A stretch of DNA of 62,149 bases from the IMG/VR virus record IMGVR_UViG_3300020027_000007, positions 1 to 62,149 of that record. One strand, written 5' to 3'. The stretch comes from a virus. A program made the position numbers and the translations under genes. This document shows positions 50,769 to 58,134 of the stretch, in pieces. The notes under the pieces were generated by a model. It ran no database searches and was not told where the DNA came from. It worked only from the letters and a program-made list of their open reading frames with translations. The stretch's first letter is position 1. Each line of letters begins with the position of its first letter.

Positions 50769-51053
50769 ATGACCCAACCAAACCCAGAAACCGTTCAGGT
50801 ACCGCAGCAGCGAGCCACTGAGATCTTCCAGGGAAAAGCGGCGACCACCATCAAAGACCTGATGGTGGAAAATTCCCAGCTCTCAGCAATCGCCGAGCAG
50901 TTGGGCAAGGAGCTACAGGCGGAACGTTCAGCGCACAGAGAGACCCGAGCCAAGCTCGGCGCCGCAATGGGGGCCGAAGGCAATCACTCCGCCCCACCGC
51001 CACCTATCCCGAGGGACGGCATCGACGCGTCACAAGGGGTCCCAGGGACATGA
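50769..51053 (+). CDS. Coiled-coil hypothetical protein
   Basis: 94 aa. A helix from about 15 to 70 (LMVENSQLSAIAEQLGKELQ) and a Pro-rich tail (SAPPPPIPRDGI). Coupled (ATGA) to a membrane protein gene. Function unknown. Confidence 0.65.
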   Translation: MTQPNPETVQVPQQRATEIFQGKAATTIKDLMVENSQLSAIAEQLGKELQAERSAHRETRAKLGAAMGAEGNHSAPPPPIPRDGIDASQGVPGT

Positions 51054-51460
51054 TCGTATGGAGGATTGCGCGTACCGTCGGCTACACCGGCATCGGTGTG
51101 GTCGGCAGCGTCATGGTTGCGCGTCCTTCTGAGATGGTTGAAGGGCAGATGGGGTGGATGACTCCAATATGGGCCACAATGCTCCTGGTGGGTGGCCTCT
51201 CCTGCGCGTGGGCGATGGTGAGTCGGGTGTGGGCAGGGGAGACGCTGGGTCTCCCTCTCGTCTTCACCGGTCTGTTCATGTGGGGTTGTGTTTACTTGCG
51301 CGTAGCCCCTTTCACAACTGGCCGATTCGCCATCGGCACCATCCTTCTCTGCTTCTCCGTGCTCGTATTCGCGCACTGGCGTGAGGTGTACAAGTTTGTG
51401 GATGAATCCATAAGCGCACGCCTTTACGAGAAGAAGAGGCTTGCCCATGGCGAACAGTGA
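51050..51460 (+). CDS. Membrane protein with four predicted helices
   Basis: 136 aa. Hydrophobic segments at about 8-25, 38-58, 66-82 and 92-108, then a charged cytoplasmic tail (REVYKFVDESISARLYEKKR). Located in the lysis region, so it could be a holin partner or an envelope protein. It is not the r1t-type holin, which is at 53762. Confidence 0.7.
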   Translation: MIVWRIARTVGYTGIGVVGSVMVARPSEMVEGQMGWMTPIWATMLLVGGLSCAWAMVSRVWAGETLGLPLVFTGLFMWGCVYLRVAPFTTGRFAIGTILLCFSVLVFAHWREVYKFVDESISARLYEKKRLAHGEQ

Positions 51461-51788
51461 GATCTGGGTTGCCCTCGCTGGGGGCGGTGGCCTAGGCGGC
51501 ATCATCATTGCGGCCAACCAGCTTCGCACTGCATGGCGAGAAGGGGCGGAGAAGCGGGAAGACCGCGCCGCCCAGAAAATCAAGGAAACGCAGGCGTCAA
51601 CGTTGCGTCGTGCTGAGCTGGCCGAGTTCCTTTATGAACATAGCGAAAAGGCCAAGCGATGGTGGATGAACAGGGCTACCCGCCTCGAGCGGGTAATCAT
51701 CCTAGGGCTAGGTGCCGAACATGTTCCTGAACCGACTACACCCGAGCCCGAGACACCGGAATTCGAACCGGAGAAGGCCAGTGGCTGA
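51447..51788 (+). CDS. Single-pass membrane protein
   Basis: 113 aa from ATG 51447. The N-terminal helix ALAGGGGLGGIIIAANQL is followed by a charged coiled coil and a Pro/Glu repeat tail (PEPTTPEPETPEFEPE). It could be a holin-like or antiholin-like component, by place and topology only. Confidence 0.65.
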   Translation: MANSEIWVALAGGGGLGGIIIAANQLRTAWREGAEKREDRAAQKIKETQASTLRRAELAEFLYEHSEKAKRWWMNRATRLERVIILGLGAEHVPEPTTPEPETPEFEPEKASG

Positions 51789-52731
51789 AGGCAACGAAGT
51801 TAAAGACCACGACGACGACCTGGACTTCGACGACGCAGTTGACCTGCTGGCAACTCGCAGTAAGCAGCAGCGTCGGAAGAAGAACATCGCCATCATCGTG
51901 GCAGTGATGGCAGCCATTCTGGCTACGGCAGCCGGGGTCATCGCGTTGGTTGCCGATGACAACAATGACCAGCAGGTCAAGGACTTGACCCGGCAGGTGA
52001 ACACCAATGCCGACAAGACCGATGTTGCCGTGAGCTGGGCAGAGCAACAGCGCAAGCAGTTTGAGCTCTGTAAAACGCTGCCCAAGAATGATGCCCGTTG
52101 TGCGGCTCCAGTCATTCCACCGACGGTAACCATCTCGCCGGAGCGGCCGCCTCAGCCACCGGGTAACGGTCTCAGCGCTGAAGACATTCGCAACATCGTG
52201 GCGGCAGAAGTTGCTCGTCGCAACCTTACTGTGACGCCAGCGCAGATGAGCACCATCGCTGCCAGCGCAGCGAAGTTGGTGCCCAAGCCGAAGGACGGCA
52301 AGACCCCTACGAACGCAGAGTTGCAACCGCTAGCCTCCGCTGCGGTTGCTACGTTCTGTGCCAACGACGCCTGCCGTGGCAAGGATGGGCTGACCCCGGC
52401 GGACGGTAAGGACGCGCTGCCGCCCAGCGACGAACGGCTCACCGAGATCCTGACTGCGTACTGCTCGACCCGCAACGGTTGCATCGGTGGAAAAGGCGAC
52501 CAGGGCGACAAAGGTGGTCAAGGAGATACCGGTGCTACAGGCAACGGCATCAAGAGCACAACCATCAGCGGAGAAACCATCACCTTCGCATACACTGATG
52601 GTACGAGCGACAAGGTCGTTGTTCCCTTGTGTCCGGCAGGCAGCTCTTCGCAGAAACAACGCGTCATGACAGAAGAGTTCCCGTTGGGCGTCTGGGTCAG
52701 CGTCTGCGTACTTGACGACCAGAATCCCTAA
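51781..52731 (+). CDS. Membrane-anchored protein with collagen-like segment
   Basis: 316 aa from GTG 51781 (GTGGCTGAAGGCAACGAA). An acidic cytoplasmic head, a basic patch RSKQQRRKKN, one transmembrane helix (about 36-57), then an extracellular Pro/Ala-rich stalk and a short Gly-X-Y run (GKGDQGDKGGQGDTGATGNG, about 237-256), ending in a small beta domain with two cysteines. Six or more cysteines outside the membrane may form disulfides. Similar proteins occur between tail and lysis genes of actinophages; role unknown. Confidence 0.7.
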   Translation: MAEGNEVKDHDDDLDFDDAVDLLATRSKQQRRKKNIAIIVAVMAAILATAAGVIALVADDNNDQQVKDLTRQVNTNADKTDVAVSWAEQQRKQFELCKTLPKNDARCAAPVIPPTVTISPERPPQPPGNGLSAEDIRNIVAAEVARRNLTVTPAQMSTIAASAAKLVPKPKDGKTPTNAELQPLASAAVATFCANDACRGKDGLTPADGKDALPPSDERLTEILTAYCSTRNGCIGGKGDQGDKGGQGDTGATGNGIKSTTISGETITFAYTDGTSDKVVVPLCPAGSSSQKQRVMTEEFPLGVWVSVCVLDDQNP

Positions 52732-52740
52732 GGAGGGCAA

Positions 52741-52911
52741 GTGACGAACACGGAACAGGTGCCGGACCCCAACCCCGAGAACGTACCGGGGCCGCCACCG
52801 ACCGACGACACCGTTGCCGACGGCACTCAACTGCCGCTGGACAACGGGCTGGAGATCATCGAGGAGGGCGACGCGGGGGTTCCTGACCCCGAGCCGTTCG
52901 AGGAGGACTGA
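52741..52911 (+). CDS. Small acidic Pro-rich protein
   Basis: 56 aa from GTG 52741 right after AAGGAGGGCAA. Rich in Pro, Asp and Glu (VPDPNPENVPGPPPTDDTVA), no hydrophobic core, probably disordered. Coupled to the endolysin start. Confidence 0.65.
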   Translation: MTNTEQVPDPNPENVPGPPPTDDTVADGTQLPLDNGLEIIEEGDAGVPDPEPFEED

Positions 52912-53762
52912 TGTCCGACGACTACATCACCCGAGCACAGATCGGGTTGCGCAAGGCAAGGAGTAGCACAAGCCTCTCGGTATCCAAGGTCGAGAACGTT
53001 GCCTGGCACCACCCCGGTATGTCGGTCCGCATCGACGCCAGCGGCGACATCGGCTTCCGCCGGGTCTGCTCCGCGATTCGCGGCTGGCAGAACTACCACA
53101 TGGACGGCCGTGGCTGGTCGGACATCGCCTATCAGGTCGCGGTTGACCAGGTCGGCCGCAAGTACACCCTGCGCGGCATCAACATCAAGTCTGGTGCCAA
53201 CGGCAACAATGACGTGAACACTCGCTTCGGCGCAGCGCTTCTCGTCTTGGGTCCGGGCGAAGAGCCATCGGCCGCGATGATGGCCGCAAGCAAGGAAGTC
53301 CTGGCCGACTTCCGAGCTCGGTTCCACCGGGTGCCCAAGCGCCCGACCAAGCACTCCGCTGTTCGACCGGCTGGCACTGAGTGCCCCGGAAAGGAAGCCA
53401 GCAGGGCTATTGATGCTGGCAAGTTCGACGCAGGCACTGCAACCCCCGGAGGAGACGACATGAGTGCAGATGACGTGAGGGACATCAACGCGTACCAGAA
53501 GGTCTGCGCCCTGCAGATCCAGGCCAACACCCGGCAACTGTTGGAGAAGGCAACCAAGTCCATCATGGACTACCAGAAGGTGTGCACTCTCCAGATCCAG
53601 GAGAACACCCGGCAGGTGGACGCCACCTCCGACAAGCAGGTCGCCGACCAGCTCTCCGCCCTAGAGAAGGGCATGCAGGAGAAGCTGGACGACCTCAAGG
53701 CAGCCGTCGTGCCGGACATCCCGGAGCCCGGAGAGGAACCGGTCCTTGCCGGTGGCAACTGA
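52911..53762 (+). CDS. Endolysin, N-acetylmuramoyl-L-alanine amidase type
   Basis: 283 aa. The N-terminal ~150 residues form a PGRP/amidase_2-like domain: VAWHHPGMSV near 30, WQNYHMDGRGWSDIAYQVAV (near 58), and KHSAVRPAGTECPGKE near 146, the H...H...C zinc set. The C-terminal ~100 residues have two copies of YQKVC(A/T)LQIQ(A/E)NTRQ 26 residues apart and a coiled coil, probably for oligomerisation or wall binding. No signal peptide, so release depends on the holin gene that follows. Confidence 0.85.
   Translation: MSDDYITRAQIGLRKARSSTSLSVSKVENVAWHHPGMSVRIDASGDIGFRRVCSAIRGWQNYHMDGRGWSDIAYQVAVDQVGRKYTLRGINIKSGANGNNDVNTRFGAALLVLGPGEEPSAAMMAASKEVLADFRARFHRVPKRPTKHSAVRPAGTECPGKEASRAIDAGKFDAGTATPGGDDMSADDVRDINAYQKVCALQIQANTRQLLEKATKSIMDYQKVCTLQIQENTRQVDATSDKQVADQLSALEKGMQEKLDDLKAAVVPDIPEPGEEPVLAGGN
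53493..53615 (+). repeat. Two-copy tandem repeat inside the endolysin gene
   Basis: Copies at 53493-53537 and 53571-53615, 78 bases apart, encode YQKVCALQIQANTRQ and YQKVCTLQIQENTRQ. The reading frame is kept, so this is a protein-level duplication with diverged third positions. Confidence 0.85.
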
Positions 53763-54208
53763 TGTTCAAGCTGGCGTTCTGGAAGGACGCGGGCGAGCGA
53801 GCGGCAGCCACCTTCGTCGCGGCGCTCATCGGCATCTTCGGTGTGCAGGGCTTCGACTTCTCCGAGCTGGGGGAGTGGAAGGTGTGGGCACCGGTGCTGG
53901 TCATCACAGCCCTGACGTTGCTCAAGGCAATGGCTGCCGGTCTGGCCAACCCCAACACGGGGGCGAGCTTGGGCACCACCGTGCCAGGCAGCATCGTCAG
54001 TGCGTTCACCACACAGACCACTGTGACCCGCGACGAGCACGATGGGTACAAGGGTGGAGCCGTGCTGGCACACCCTGGCGACACGGTCGCTGGCCCCGCT
54101 GCGGTAGCCATCGACACCGGCCTGAAGGTGGACGTGACACGAGGCGGAGAGACGGACGACGGCACCATGTACCGCCCACCCTCGGTCTCCCCTCCCGCAG
54201 GTAGCTAG
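53762..54208 (+). CDS. Holin, r1t-like
   Basis: 148 aa, TGATG overlap with the endolysin. AFWKDAGERAAATFVAALIG begins the family pattern of phage r1t holins, with two transmembrane helices (about 14-30 and 44-60) and KAMAAGLANPNTGAS after the second. A long hydrophilic C-terminal tail (about 75-148) is an extension. It would permeabilise the membrane to release the amidase. Confidence 0.83.
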   Translation: MFKLAFWKDAGERAAATFVAALIGIFGVQGFDFSELGEWKVWAPVLVITALTLLKAMAAGLANPNTGASLGTTVPGSIVSAFTTQTTVTRDEHDGYKGGAVLAHPGDTVAGPAAVAIDTGLKVDVTRGGETDDGTMYRPPSVSPPAGS

Positions 54209-54229
54209 CGTCTCGGACTACCTGCCCTC

Positions 54230-54255
54230 GAATCCCCTTATTCGTAAGGGGATTC
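54230..54255. terminator. Strong hairpin ending the late operon
   Basis: GAATCCCCTTA (54230-54240), TTCG loop, TAAGGGGATTC (54245-54255): 11 perfect pairs and an extra-stable tetraloop. No long U-run on either side. Most likely terminates late transcripts after the holin. Confidence 0.72.
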
Positions 54256-54333
54256 TGAGGATGTGGGCACCGGCTCGGCACTGGTAAGCTGGGCCTTGGT
54301 GGTTCGGGTCGGTGCCCTCCTTCTCGTCCCCAT

Positions 54334-54407
54334 GGCAGCCCCCACTTGTGACGCAGCGCTTCGAGCTCGGTGCCTGGCCTCGTCCGCTTCCGCTGGTGGG
54401 GGCTGCC
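54334..54407. repeat. 12-bp inverted repeat with 50-base loop
   Basis: GGCAGCCCCCAC (54334-54345) is the exact reverse complement of 54396-54407. The loop contains AGCGCTTCGAGCTCGG. It may be a structured RNA, a protein-binding site or a recombination or packaging element. Confidence 0.6.
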
Positions 54408-54489
54408 GACGTTTCGAAGCGGAAAGCGCTTGCACAGCTGGGGTGCCCAGAGACGAATCCCCAGGTCAGAAGCGAATCTCCACGTGGTC

Positions 54490-54519
54490 TTGTCATGTCT
54501 AGGTGGGGCTTGATAGGAT
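54490..54519 (+). promoter_or_regulatory. Promoter for the 40-aa gene
   Basis: TTGTCA (54490-54495), 18 bases, TAGGAT (54514-54519). The leader then has CTTGCAAG and CAACCAGCCAGGAGGCACACC before the ATG. Same 18-base spacing as three other right-arm promoters. Confidence 0.65.
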
Positions 54520-54559
54520 GCCTCTTGCAAGGCACCGACAACCAGCCAGGAGGCACACC

Positions 54560-54682
54560 ATGAACCGCAACGCTGAGGCCGCTACCGCTAAGGTCTACGC
54601 TCTTACCGGTCGCATCATCACCGGCAAGTCGTGGGAGGCCGTTGCCAGCAAGTACTACGCCCTGTACGGCAAGGTTCTCTGA
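54560..54682 (+). CDS. Small protein of 40 aa
   Basis: MNRNAEAATAKVYALTGRII and then TGKSWEAVASKYYALYGKVL; strong AGGAGG leader and own promoter and terminator. Helical and basic. The separate transcription unit suggests it matters, perhaps as an early host-takeover peptide; function unknown. Confidence 0.7.
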   Translation: MNRNAEAATAKVYALTGRIITGKSWEAVASKYYALYGKVL

Positions 54683-54694
54683 GTCCAATCCGCA

Positions 54695-54721
54695 GGGCCG
54701 GTTGCGACCGGTGACCGGCCC
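54695..54721 (+). terminator. Hairpin terminator carrying a -35 box
   Basis: GGGCCGGT (54695-54702) pairs with ACCGGCCC (54714-54721). The loop contains TTGCGA, the -35 box of the following promoter. Confidence 0.6.
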
Positions 54722-54730
54722 ACGTACTGT
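54702..54730 (+). promoter_or_regulatory. Promoter for the DUF2786 gene
   Basis: TTGCGA (54702-54707), 17 bases, TACTGT (54725-54730), then CACCCAGGAGGGGCAGCAAC before the ATG at 54766. The -35 box lies in the loop of the upstream terminator. Confidence 0.5.
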
Positions 54731-54765
54731 TCGTACTTCACCACCCACCCAGGAGGGGCAGCAAC

Positions 54766-55857
54766 ATGGCCACCAGCGTTTTCGAAGACATGCTCAGCAA
54801 GGTACGCGCCTTGCTCGCCAAGGCCGACGCCACCGAGTTCCCGGAGGAAGCCCGCATCCTTCGCGAGAAGGCAGAAGCCCTGCAATTCAAGTACAAAATC
54901 AGCATCGCCACGGCACCCGAAGCCGAACGGCGGGCAGCCCACGGGTTCACCCCGGTATGGCGCGATGTGTTCGTGTGCAGCTACGGCAACGAGTTCAGCT
55001 CGTACTACACGGGCATCGCCGGGCAGCTTGTTCGCCACGTCGACGCCAAGGCCGTGACCCTGCGGAAGGTGGTCGACGGGAAGGCGCAGGTCTTCATCCG
55101 CGTCGTTGGCTTCAGCCACGACCTGGACTACCTGGAGCTGCTGCTGGTCGGCGCAACCCTTGCTTTTGGCAAGCGCATGGAGCCCCGCAAGGACGCCAAC
55201 GAGTCGGACGCTACCAACGCGTACCGGCTGCGCATGGGCGGCATGGAGCGGCACCGTATCGCCCACGAGCTGTTCGGCCCCATCGATGACGCGGCTGCCT
55301 GGCAGTACGGGTACAACTCCAACGGGCGGTACGTGCGCACCCCGAGCAACGAGTTCAAGGCGCGCACCCGTCGGGTGACCAAGCTCATCAAGGATGGTGC
55401 TGCGGCAGCCGGTGAGAATGCAGGCGATGTGCTTGGCCAAGGCAACAACATCAAGACCTACCGCGACTCGTACGCGCAGGGCTTCTACTACACGCTGCAG
55501 AACCGGCTGCGCAACATGGCCGCTAGCCGTAGCGAGGACGAGAAGGGCTTGGTGCTCAAGTCGCTGGCAGCGCAGGTGGACGAGGAGTTCTACGGTGCGT
55601 ACCCGCACCTCGCACCCAGCACCGAAGTTGCCCAGGCTTGGGTCGACCCGTCGGCAGACTGCGCCAAGTGCCAGAAGGCGGCAGGCGGTTACTGCCGCGA
55701 GCACATGTACCTCAAGCCCAGCACGGCCAAGGTCAAGGACACCCCGTTCAACCACGGCGCGTTCAATGCCGGTGGGCACGCGGCCCGCACGGTAGACCTC
55801 GGGGCTGGGGGCACCCCTAAGGCACCGGCAGGTGCCACCCGTACGCAGCTTGGCTGA
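54766..55857 (+). CDS. DUF2786 domain protein
   Basis: 363 aa. The N-terminal KVRALLAKADATEFPEEARI followed by LREKAEALQFKYKI is the DUF2786 signature, known from actinobacterial and phage proteins of unknown function. Residues about 65-240 form a second domain with GFSHDLDYLELLLVG. Near the end CAKCQKAAGGYCREHMY is a zinc-type site. Monocistronic, with promoter in front and hairpin behind. Confidence 0.8.
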   Translation: MATSVFEDMLSKVRALLAKADATEFPEEARILREKAEALQFKYKISIATAPEAERRAAHGFTPVWRDVFVCSYGNEFSSYYTGIAGQLVRHVDAKAVTLRKVVDGKAQVFIRVVGFSHDLDYLELLLVGATLAFGKRMEPRKDANESDATNAYRLRMGGMERHRIAHELFGPIDDAAAWQYGYNSNGRYVRTPSNEFKARTRRVTKLIKDGAAAAGENAGDVLGQGNNIKTYRDSYAQGFYYTLQNRLRNMAASRSEDEKGLVLKSLAAQVDEEFYGAYPHLAPSTEVAQAWVDPSADCAKCQKAAGGYCREHMYLKPSTAKVKDTPFNHGAFNAGGHAARTVDLGAGGTPKAPAGATRTQLG

Positions 55858-55903
55858 GAACGGCAAACAGGCGCACACTGGCAGGCAGGGCCGATAGCGG
55901 TTC

Positions 55904-55921
55904 TGCCTGCTAGGGCAGGCA
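55904..55921 (+). terminator. Short hairpin terminator
   Basis: TGCCTGC (55904-55910), TAGG loop, GCAGGCA (55915-55921). Lies between the DUF2786 gene and a run of small membrane protein genes. Confidence 0.5.
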
Positions 55922-55941
55922 CACTAGAGAAGGGCACGGCC

Positions 55942-56136
55942 ATGAAGGCATTAGGCATCATCCTCGTCATCCTTGGCACCCTGATTGGGTTGCCTGGCGT
56001 CATCGCATGCTTCACCATCGTTCTACTTCCCATCGGCTTACCGTTGGCGTTTGCCGGGGCAGGCATTGCAGCTCTAGGGCTGCACCTAAGGAGGGCACAT
56101 GTTCAAGCAGAAACGGCGAGGCCCGTTAGCGGCTGA
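55942..56136 (+). CDS. Small membrane protein
   Basis: 64 aa. Two hydrophobic helices (ALGIILVILGTLIGLPGVIA and LPIGLPLAFAGAGIAALGLH). GAGAAGGGCACGGCC precedes the ATG. Overlaps the next gene by 38 bases. Function unknown. Confidence 0.68.
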   Translation: MKALGIILVILGTLIGLPGVIACFTIVLLPIGLPLAFAGAGIAALGLHLRRAHVQAETARPVSG

Positions 56137-56377
56137 GCTGGGCAAGAGTGTAGGCGGCGCACTGTCGCTGCTGGGCACCCTAGTGGCCGTCAAGGCGAGC
56201 CAAGAGCTGAGCGCAGTACCGGTTCGGCCTGGCGTCGTCAGGCTGTTCTCGTACGGCGACCTGTACACGCCGTTCACCGTTCCGACCGTTGCCCTTTGGG
56301 TCGGGATGGGCATTGCCAGCACGGGCGTCGTGCTGAGGCTGCTGGGCTACATACACATCTGGAAGGACAAGAAGTGA
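56099..56377 (+). CDS. Small membrane protein
   Basis: 92 aa with AAGGAGGGCAC before the ATG. Hydrophobic segments at about 18-32 and 63-84, basic ends. Coupled to the next membrane protein by GTGA overlap. Confidence 0.68.
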   Translation: MFKQKRRGPLAAELGKSVGGALSLLGTLVAVKASQELSAVPVRPGVVRLFSYGDLYTPFTVPTVALWVGMGIASTGVVLRLLGYIHIWKDKK

Positions 56378-56607
56378 CGCGAGGTAGGAAGTTGCTAACG
56401 GCAACGATGGCGTGTTGGGCCATCGTTACGACCACCGGCTGGGTCGTGTTCGCCAGCAACATGCAGGAGCAGGCGGACCCCAGCCCAGTCATCCACGGCA
56501 GCGTGGACATCACCATCGCACCTACTCCGATGTCTCCAGCACCGGACCGGGCGCTGCCGGGCTATCCCATCGACCGTTGGCGTCAGTTGCAGGAGGCAAG
56601 CAAATGA
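56374..56607 (+). CDS. Small membrane-anchored or exported protein
   Basis: 77 aa from GTG 56374. Basic start TRGRK, one hydrophobic helix (MACWAIVTTTGWVVF), then a Pro-rich extracellular tail. Uncleaved anchor more likely than a signal peptide. Third in a membrane-protein run. Confidence 0.66.
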   Translation: MTRGRKLLTATMACWAIVTTTGWVVFASNMQEQADPSPVIHGSVDITIAPTPMSPAPDRALPGYPIDRWRQLQEASK

Positions 56608-56816
56608 GACGCTGGTGGGCGAAGCGAGTGAAGCTCTGGGACACGTGGCTGTCGCTGCGAGGGGCCAAGGCCAAGCTGCGAGACATCTCCTTCCGAGACA
56701 GCAACGGCGGGTACGTCTCAAAGATGGAGAGGGAGGGAGCCGAGAGCTGGTTGCGAGGGGCAACGTTCTCGTACCGCAGGGCGAGAGGGCAGAGGCCTTA
56801 TGACCAGGCCAACTAG
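56604..56816 (+). CDS. Small basic protein
   Basis: 70 aa, ATGA overlap. Rich in Arg, Lys and Trp (MRRWWAKRVKLWDTWLSLRG); may bind nucleic acid or membrane. Function unknown. Confidence 0.62.
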   Translation: MRRWWAKRVKLWDTWLSLRGAKAKLRDISFRDSNGGYVSKMEREGAESWLRGATFSYRRARGQRPYDQAN

Positions 56817-57051
56817 CGGTCTCGGAAGGGGCAAGCCGCGCAAGTGCAGGCAGTGTCCTCCGGACATAAGTCAAGCCGCCACGCATCAGCCCTGCTGCTC
56901 TTCTCACAACGTACCGCTTTGCTGTCGCCACTACCGGCGCACGCACTTCGTGGAGGTCGGCCGGTGCTGCCAGCACGACGCCCGACCCGACAGCGAAGTG
57001 GTCAAGCCGCAAGACCCAGCACATCGAGATCCGGAGGAGTATTGTGGCTAA
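56800..57051 (+). CDS. Cys/His-rich zinc-binding protein
   Basis: 83 aa. CRQC, CC, CC and HY..H patterns give up to nine cysteines and several histidines (KCRQCPPDI; PLCCRHYRRTHF; GRCCQHD). Probably two zinc sites. No family recognised. Ends inside CCGGAGGAG, the ribosome site of the next gene. Confidence 0.66.
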   Translation: MTRPTSGLGRGKPRKCRQCPPDISQAATHQPCCSSHNVPLCCRHYRRTHFVEVGRCCQHDARPDSEVVKPQDPAHRDPEEYCG

Positions 57052-57337
57052 GGGCAACCATCTCCAGTCGCTCGGCGAGGAGCTGGCAGCGTTGGAGAGG
57101 GACGACCCGGCCGTTGCCGAGGCGGCAGCCAGCTACACGCGCATGCGCGACCGGCTGCTCGACCGTGGCCCAGGGCTGTCGCCTAGCGCGCTGAACCGGC
57201 TGTACGACCTGAGCTCAGAACCGACTGGGAAATCCTTTCACGAGACCCACCCTGCGCCCGGCCTCCCGCAGGAAGCGGAACGGGAAATCGATTCTCCAGC
57301 TGTACCCGGCAAGGACGTTTCTCCAGGTCAGAGGTGA
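57044..57337 (+). CDS. Hypothetical protein
   Basis: 97 aa from GTG 57044. Residues 1-60 are helical (LGEELAALERDDPAVAEAAA); the rest is Pro/Glu-rich and probably disordered. Function unknown. Confidence 0.62.
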   Translation: MAKGNHLQSLGEELAALERDDPAVAEAAASYTRMRDRLLDRGPGLSPSALNRLYDLSSEPTGKSFHETHPAPGLPQEAEREIDSPAVPGKDVSPGQR

Positions 57338-57352
57338 TTTCGGCCTGCCGTC

Positions 57353-57382
57353 TTGCCATTTCGAGGCGAAGCATGAGAAGAT
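57353..57382 (+). promoter_or_regulatory. Promoter for HTH gene at 57448
   Basis: TTGCCA (57353-57358), 18 bases, GAAGAT (57377-57382). The leader repeats CTCTTGCAAG and CAACCAGCCAGGAGG from the 54.5-kb unit. Confidence 0.55.
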
Positions 57383-57447
57383 GCTCTTGCAAGTTGGTAA
57401 ACAGGCACCGGGGCAGCACCGCCCCACCAACCAGCCAGGAGGCTATC

Positions 57448-57876
57448 ATGAGCAAGACCGCACTCGAAATCCGCGTTACCCCCGAGGTTACCGTGGACAA
57501 CTTCGCGGAGTCGCTTGCCAGCGGCAACGTCCAGCTCTACACCGTGCGGGGCAACGGCACTACCCGGCACATCCCCTTCTTCGCCGAGGGCACCGAGGAC
57601 CGCGAGGTTGCGGAGCAGGTTGCTGAATGGCGGGAGGACGGCCGCACGATGAAGGCCATCGCCACCGAGCTGCACCTGTCGGTGCCCAGCGTTCGGCGCA
57701 TGCTGAACAGCCTGTACCTCAGTGAAGACGTGGAGTCCTACGACGAGGAAGACATCGCCGCCATCCTGGCCGATGCCGCCGAGGTTGCCGAAGGCAACGA
57801 AGAGCCCAAGGAAGAGGTTGCCGACAGCAACGGAGCTGCGGAAGCCATCATGAGCCACCTCACCTTCCTGAAGTAA
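57448..57876 (+). CDS. Helix-turn-helix regulator-like protein
   Basis: 142 aa from ATG 57448. A helix-turn-helix is visible at about 52-85: VAEWREDGRTMKAIATELHL then SVPSVRRMLNSLYL. The N-terminus is beta-rich and the C-terminus acidic with VAEGNEEPKEEV. Another protein at 58563 has the same kind of HTH. Its own promoter and terminator suggest an independent regulator. Confidence 0.75.
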   Translation: MSKTALEIRVTPEVTVDNFAESLASGNVQLYTVRGNGTTRHIPFFAEGTEDREVAEQVAEWREDGRTMKAIATELHLSVPSVRRMLNSLYLSEDVESYDEEDIAAILADAAEVAEGNEEPKEEVADSNGAAEAIMSHLTFLK

Positions 57877-57885
57877 CACGAACCG

Positions 57886-57929
57886 CCGGGTGGTCCCATC
57901 TGCGCAAGGCAGGCGGTGGGGCCGCCCGG
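57886..57929 (+). terminator. Hairpin terminator
   Basis: CCGGGTGGTCCCA (57886-57898) pairs with TGGGGCCGCCCGG (57917-57929), 13 bp with two G-T wobbles. Ends the HTH unit. Confidence 0.6.
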
Positions 57930-57963
57930 TACCAACGTACCGATAGTTGCGAAAGGCAAGGAA

Positions 57964-58134
57964 ATGAAAAAACCAGCCAAGACCCAGCCAACCGCGAAGC
58001 TGACTCCGAAGCAGGCGCAGAAGCTTGCGCAGACCAAGCAGGTGAACCGACAGGAGCGGCAGGCCGACCGCAGCGACGGGCACGACAGCCGCATGGCCAG
58101 GGATGGCGGCACGGGCCGTCGTCAGCGCTCATGA
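57964..58134 (+). CDS. Small basic protein
   Basis: 56 aa, AAAGGCAAGGAA before the ATG. Very rich in Lys, Gln and Arg (MKKPAKTQPTAKLTPKQAQK), no hydrophobic core. Likely nucleic-acid binding or disordered. Confidence 0.62.
   Translation: MKKPAKTQPTAKLTPKQAQKLAQTKQVNRQERQADRSDGHDSRMARDGGTGRRQRS

Larger units (their letters stand above)
54209..54559 (+). other. Non-coding stretch between lysis and right-arm genes
   Basis: No convincing gene. It holds a perfect 11-bp hairpin with TTCG loop (54230-54255), a 12-bp inverted repeat (54334-54345 with 54396-54407), and a promoter (54490-54519) with its leader. A reading frame at 54263-54502 is probably spurious. This is the junction between late genes and separately transcribed accessory genes. 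Confidence 0.6.

Noticed and set aside
54263-54502. Possible 79-aa gene
   Set aside because: Runs through the 12-bp inverted repeat and into the promoter at 54490; no ribosome site.
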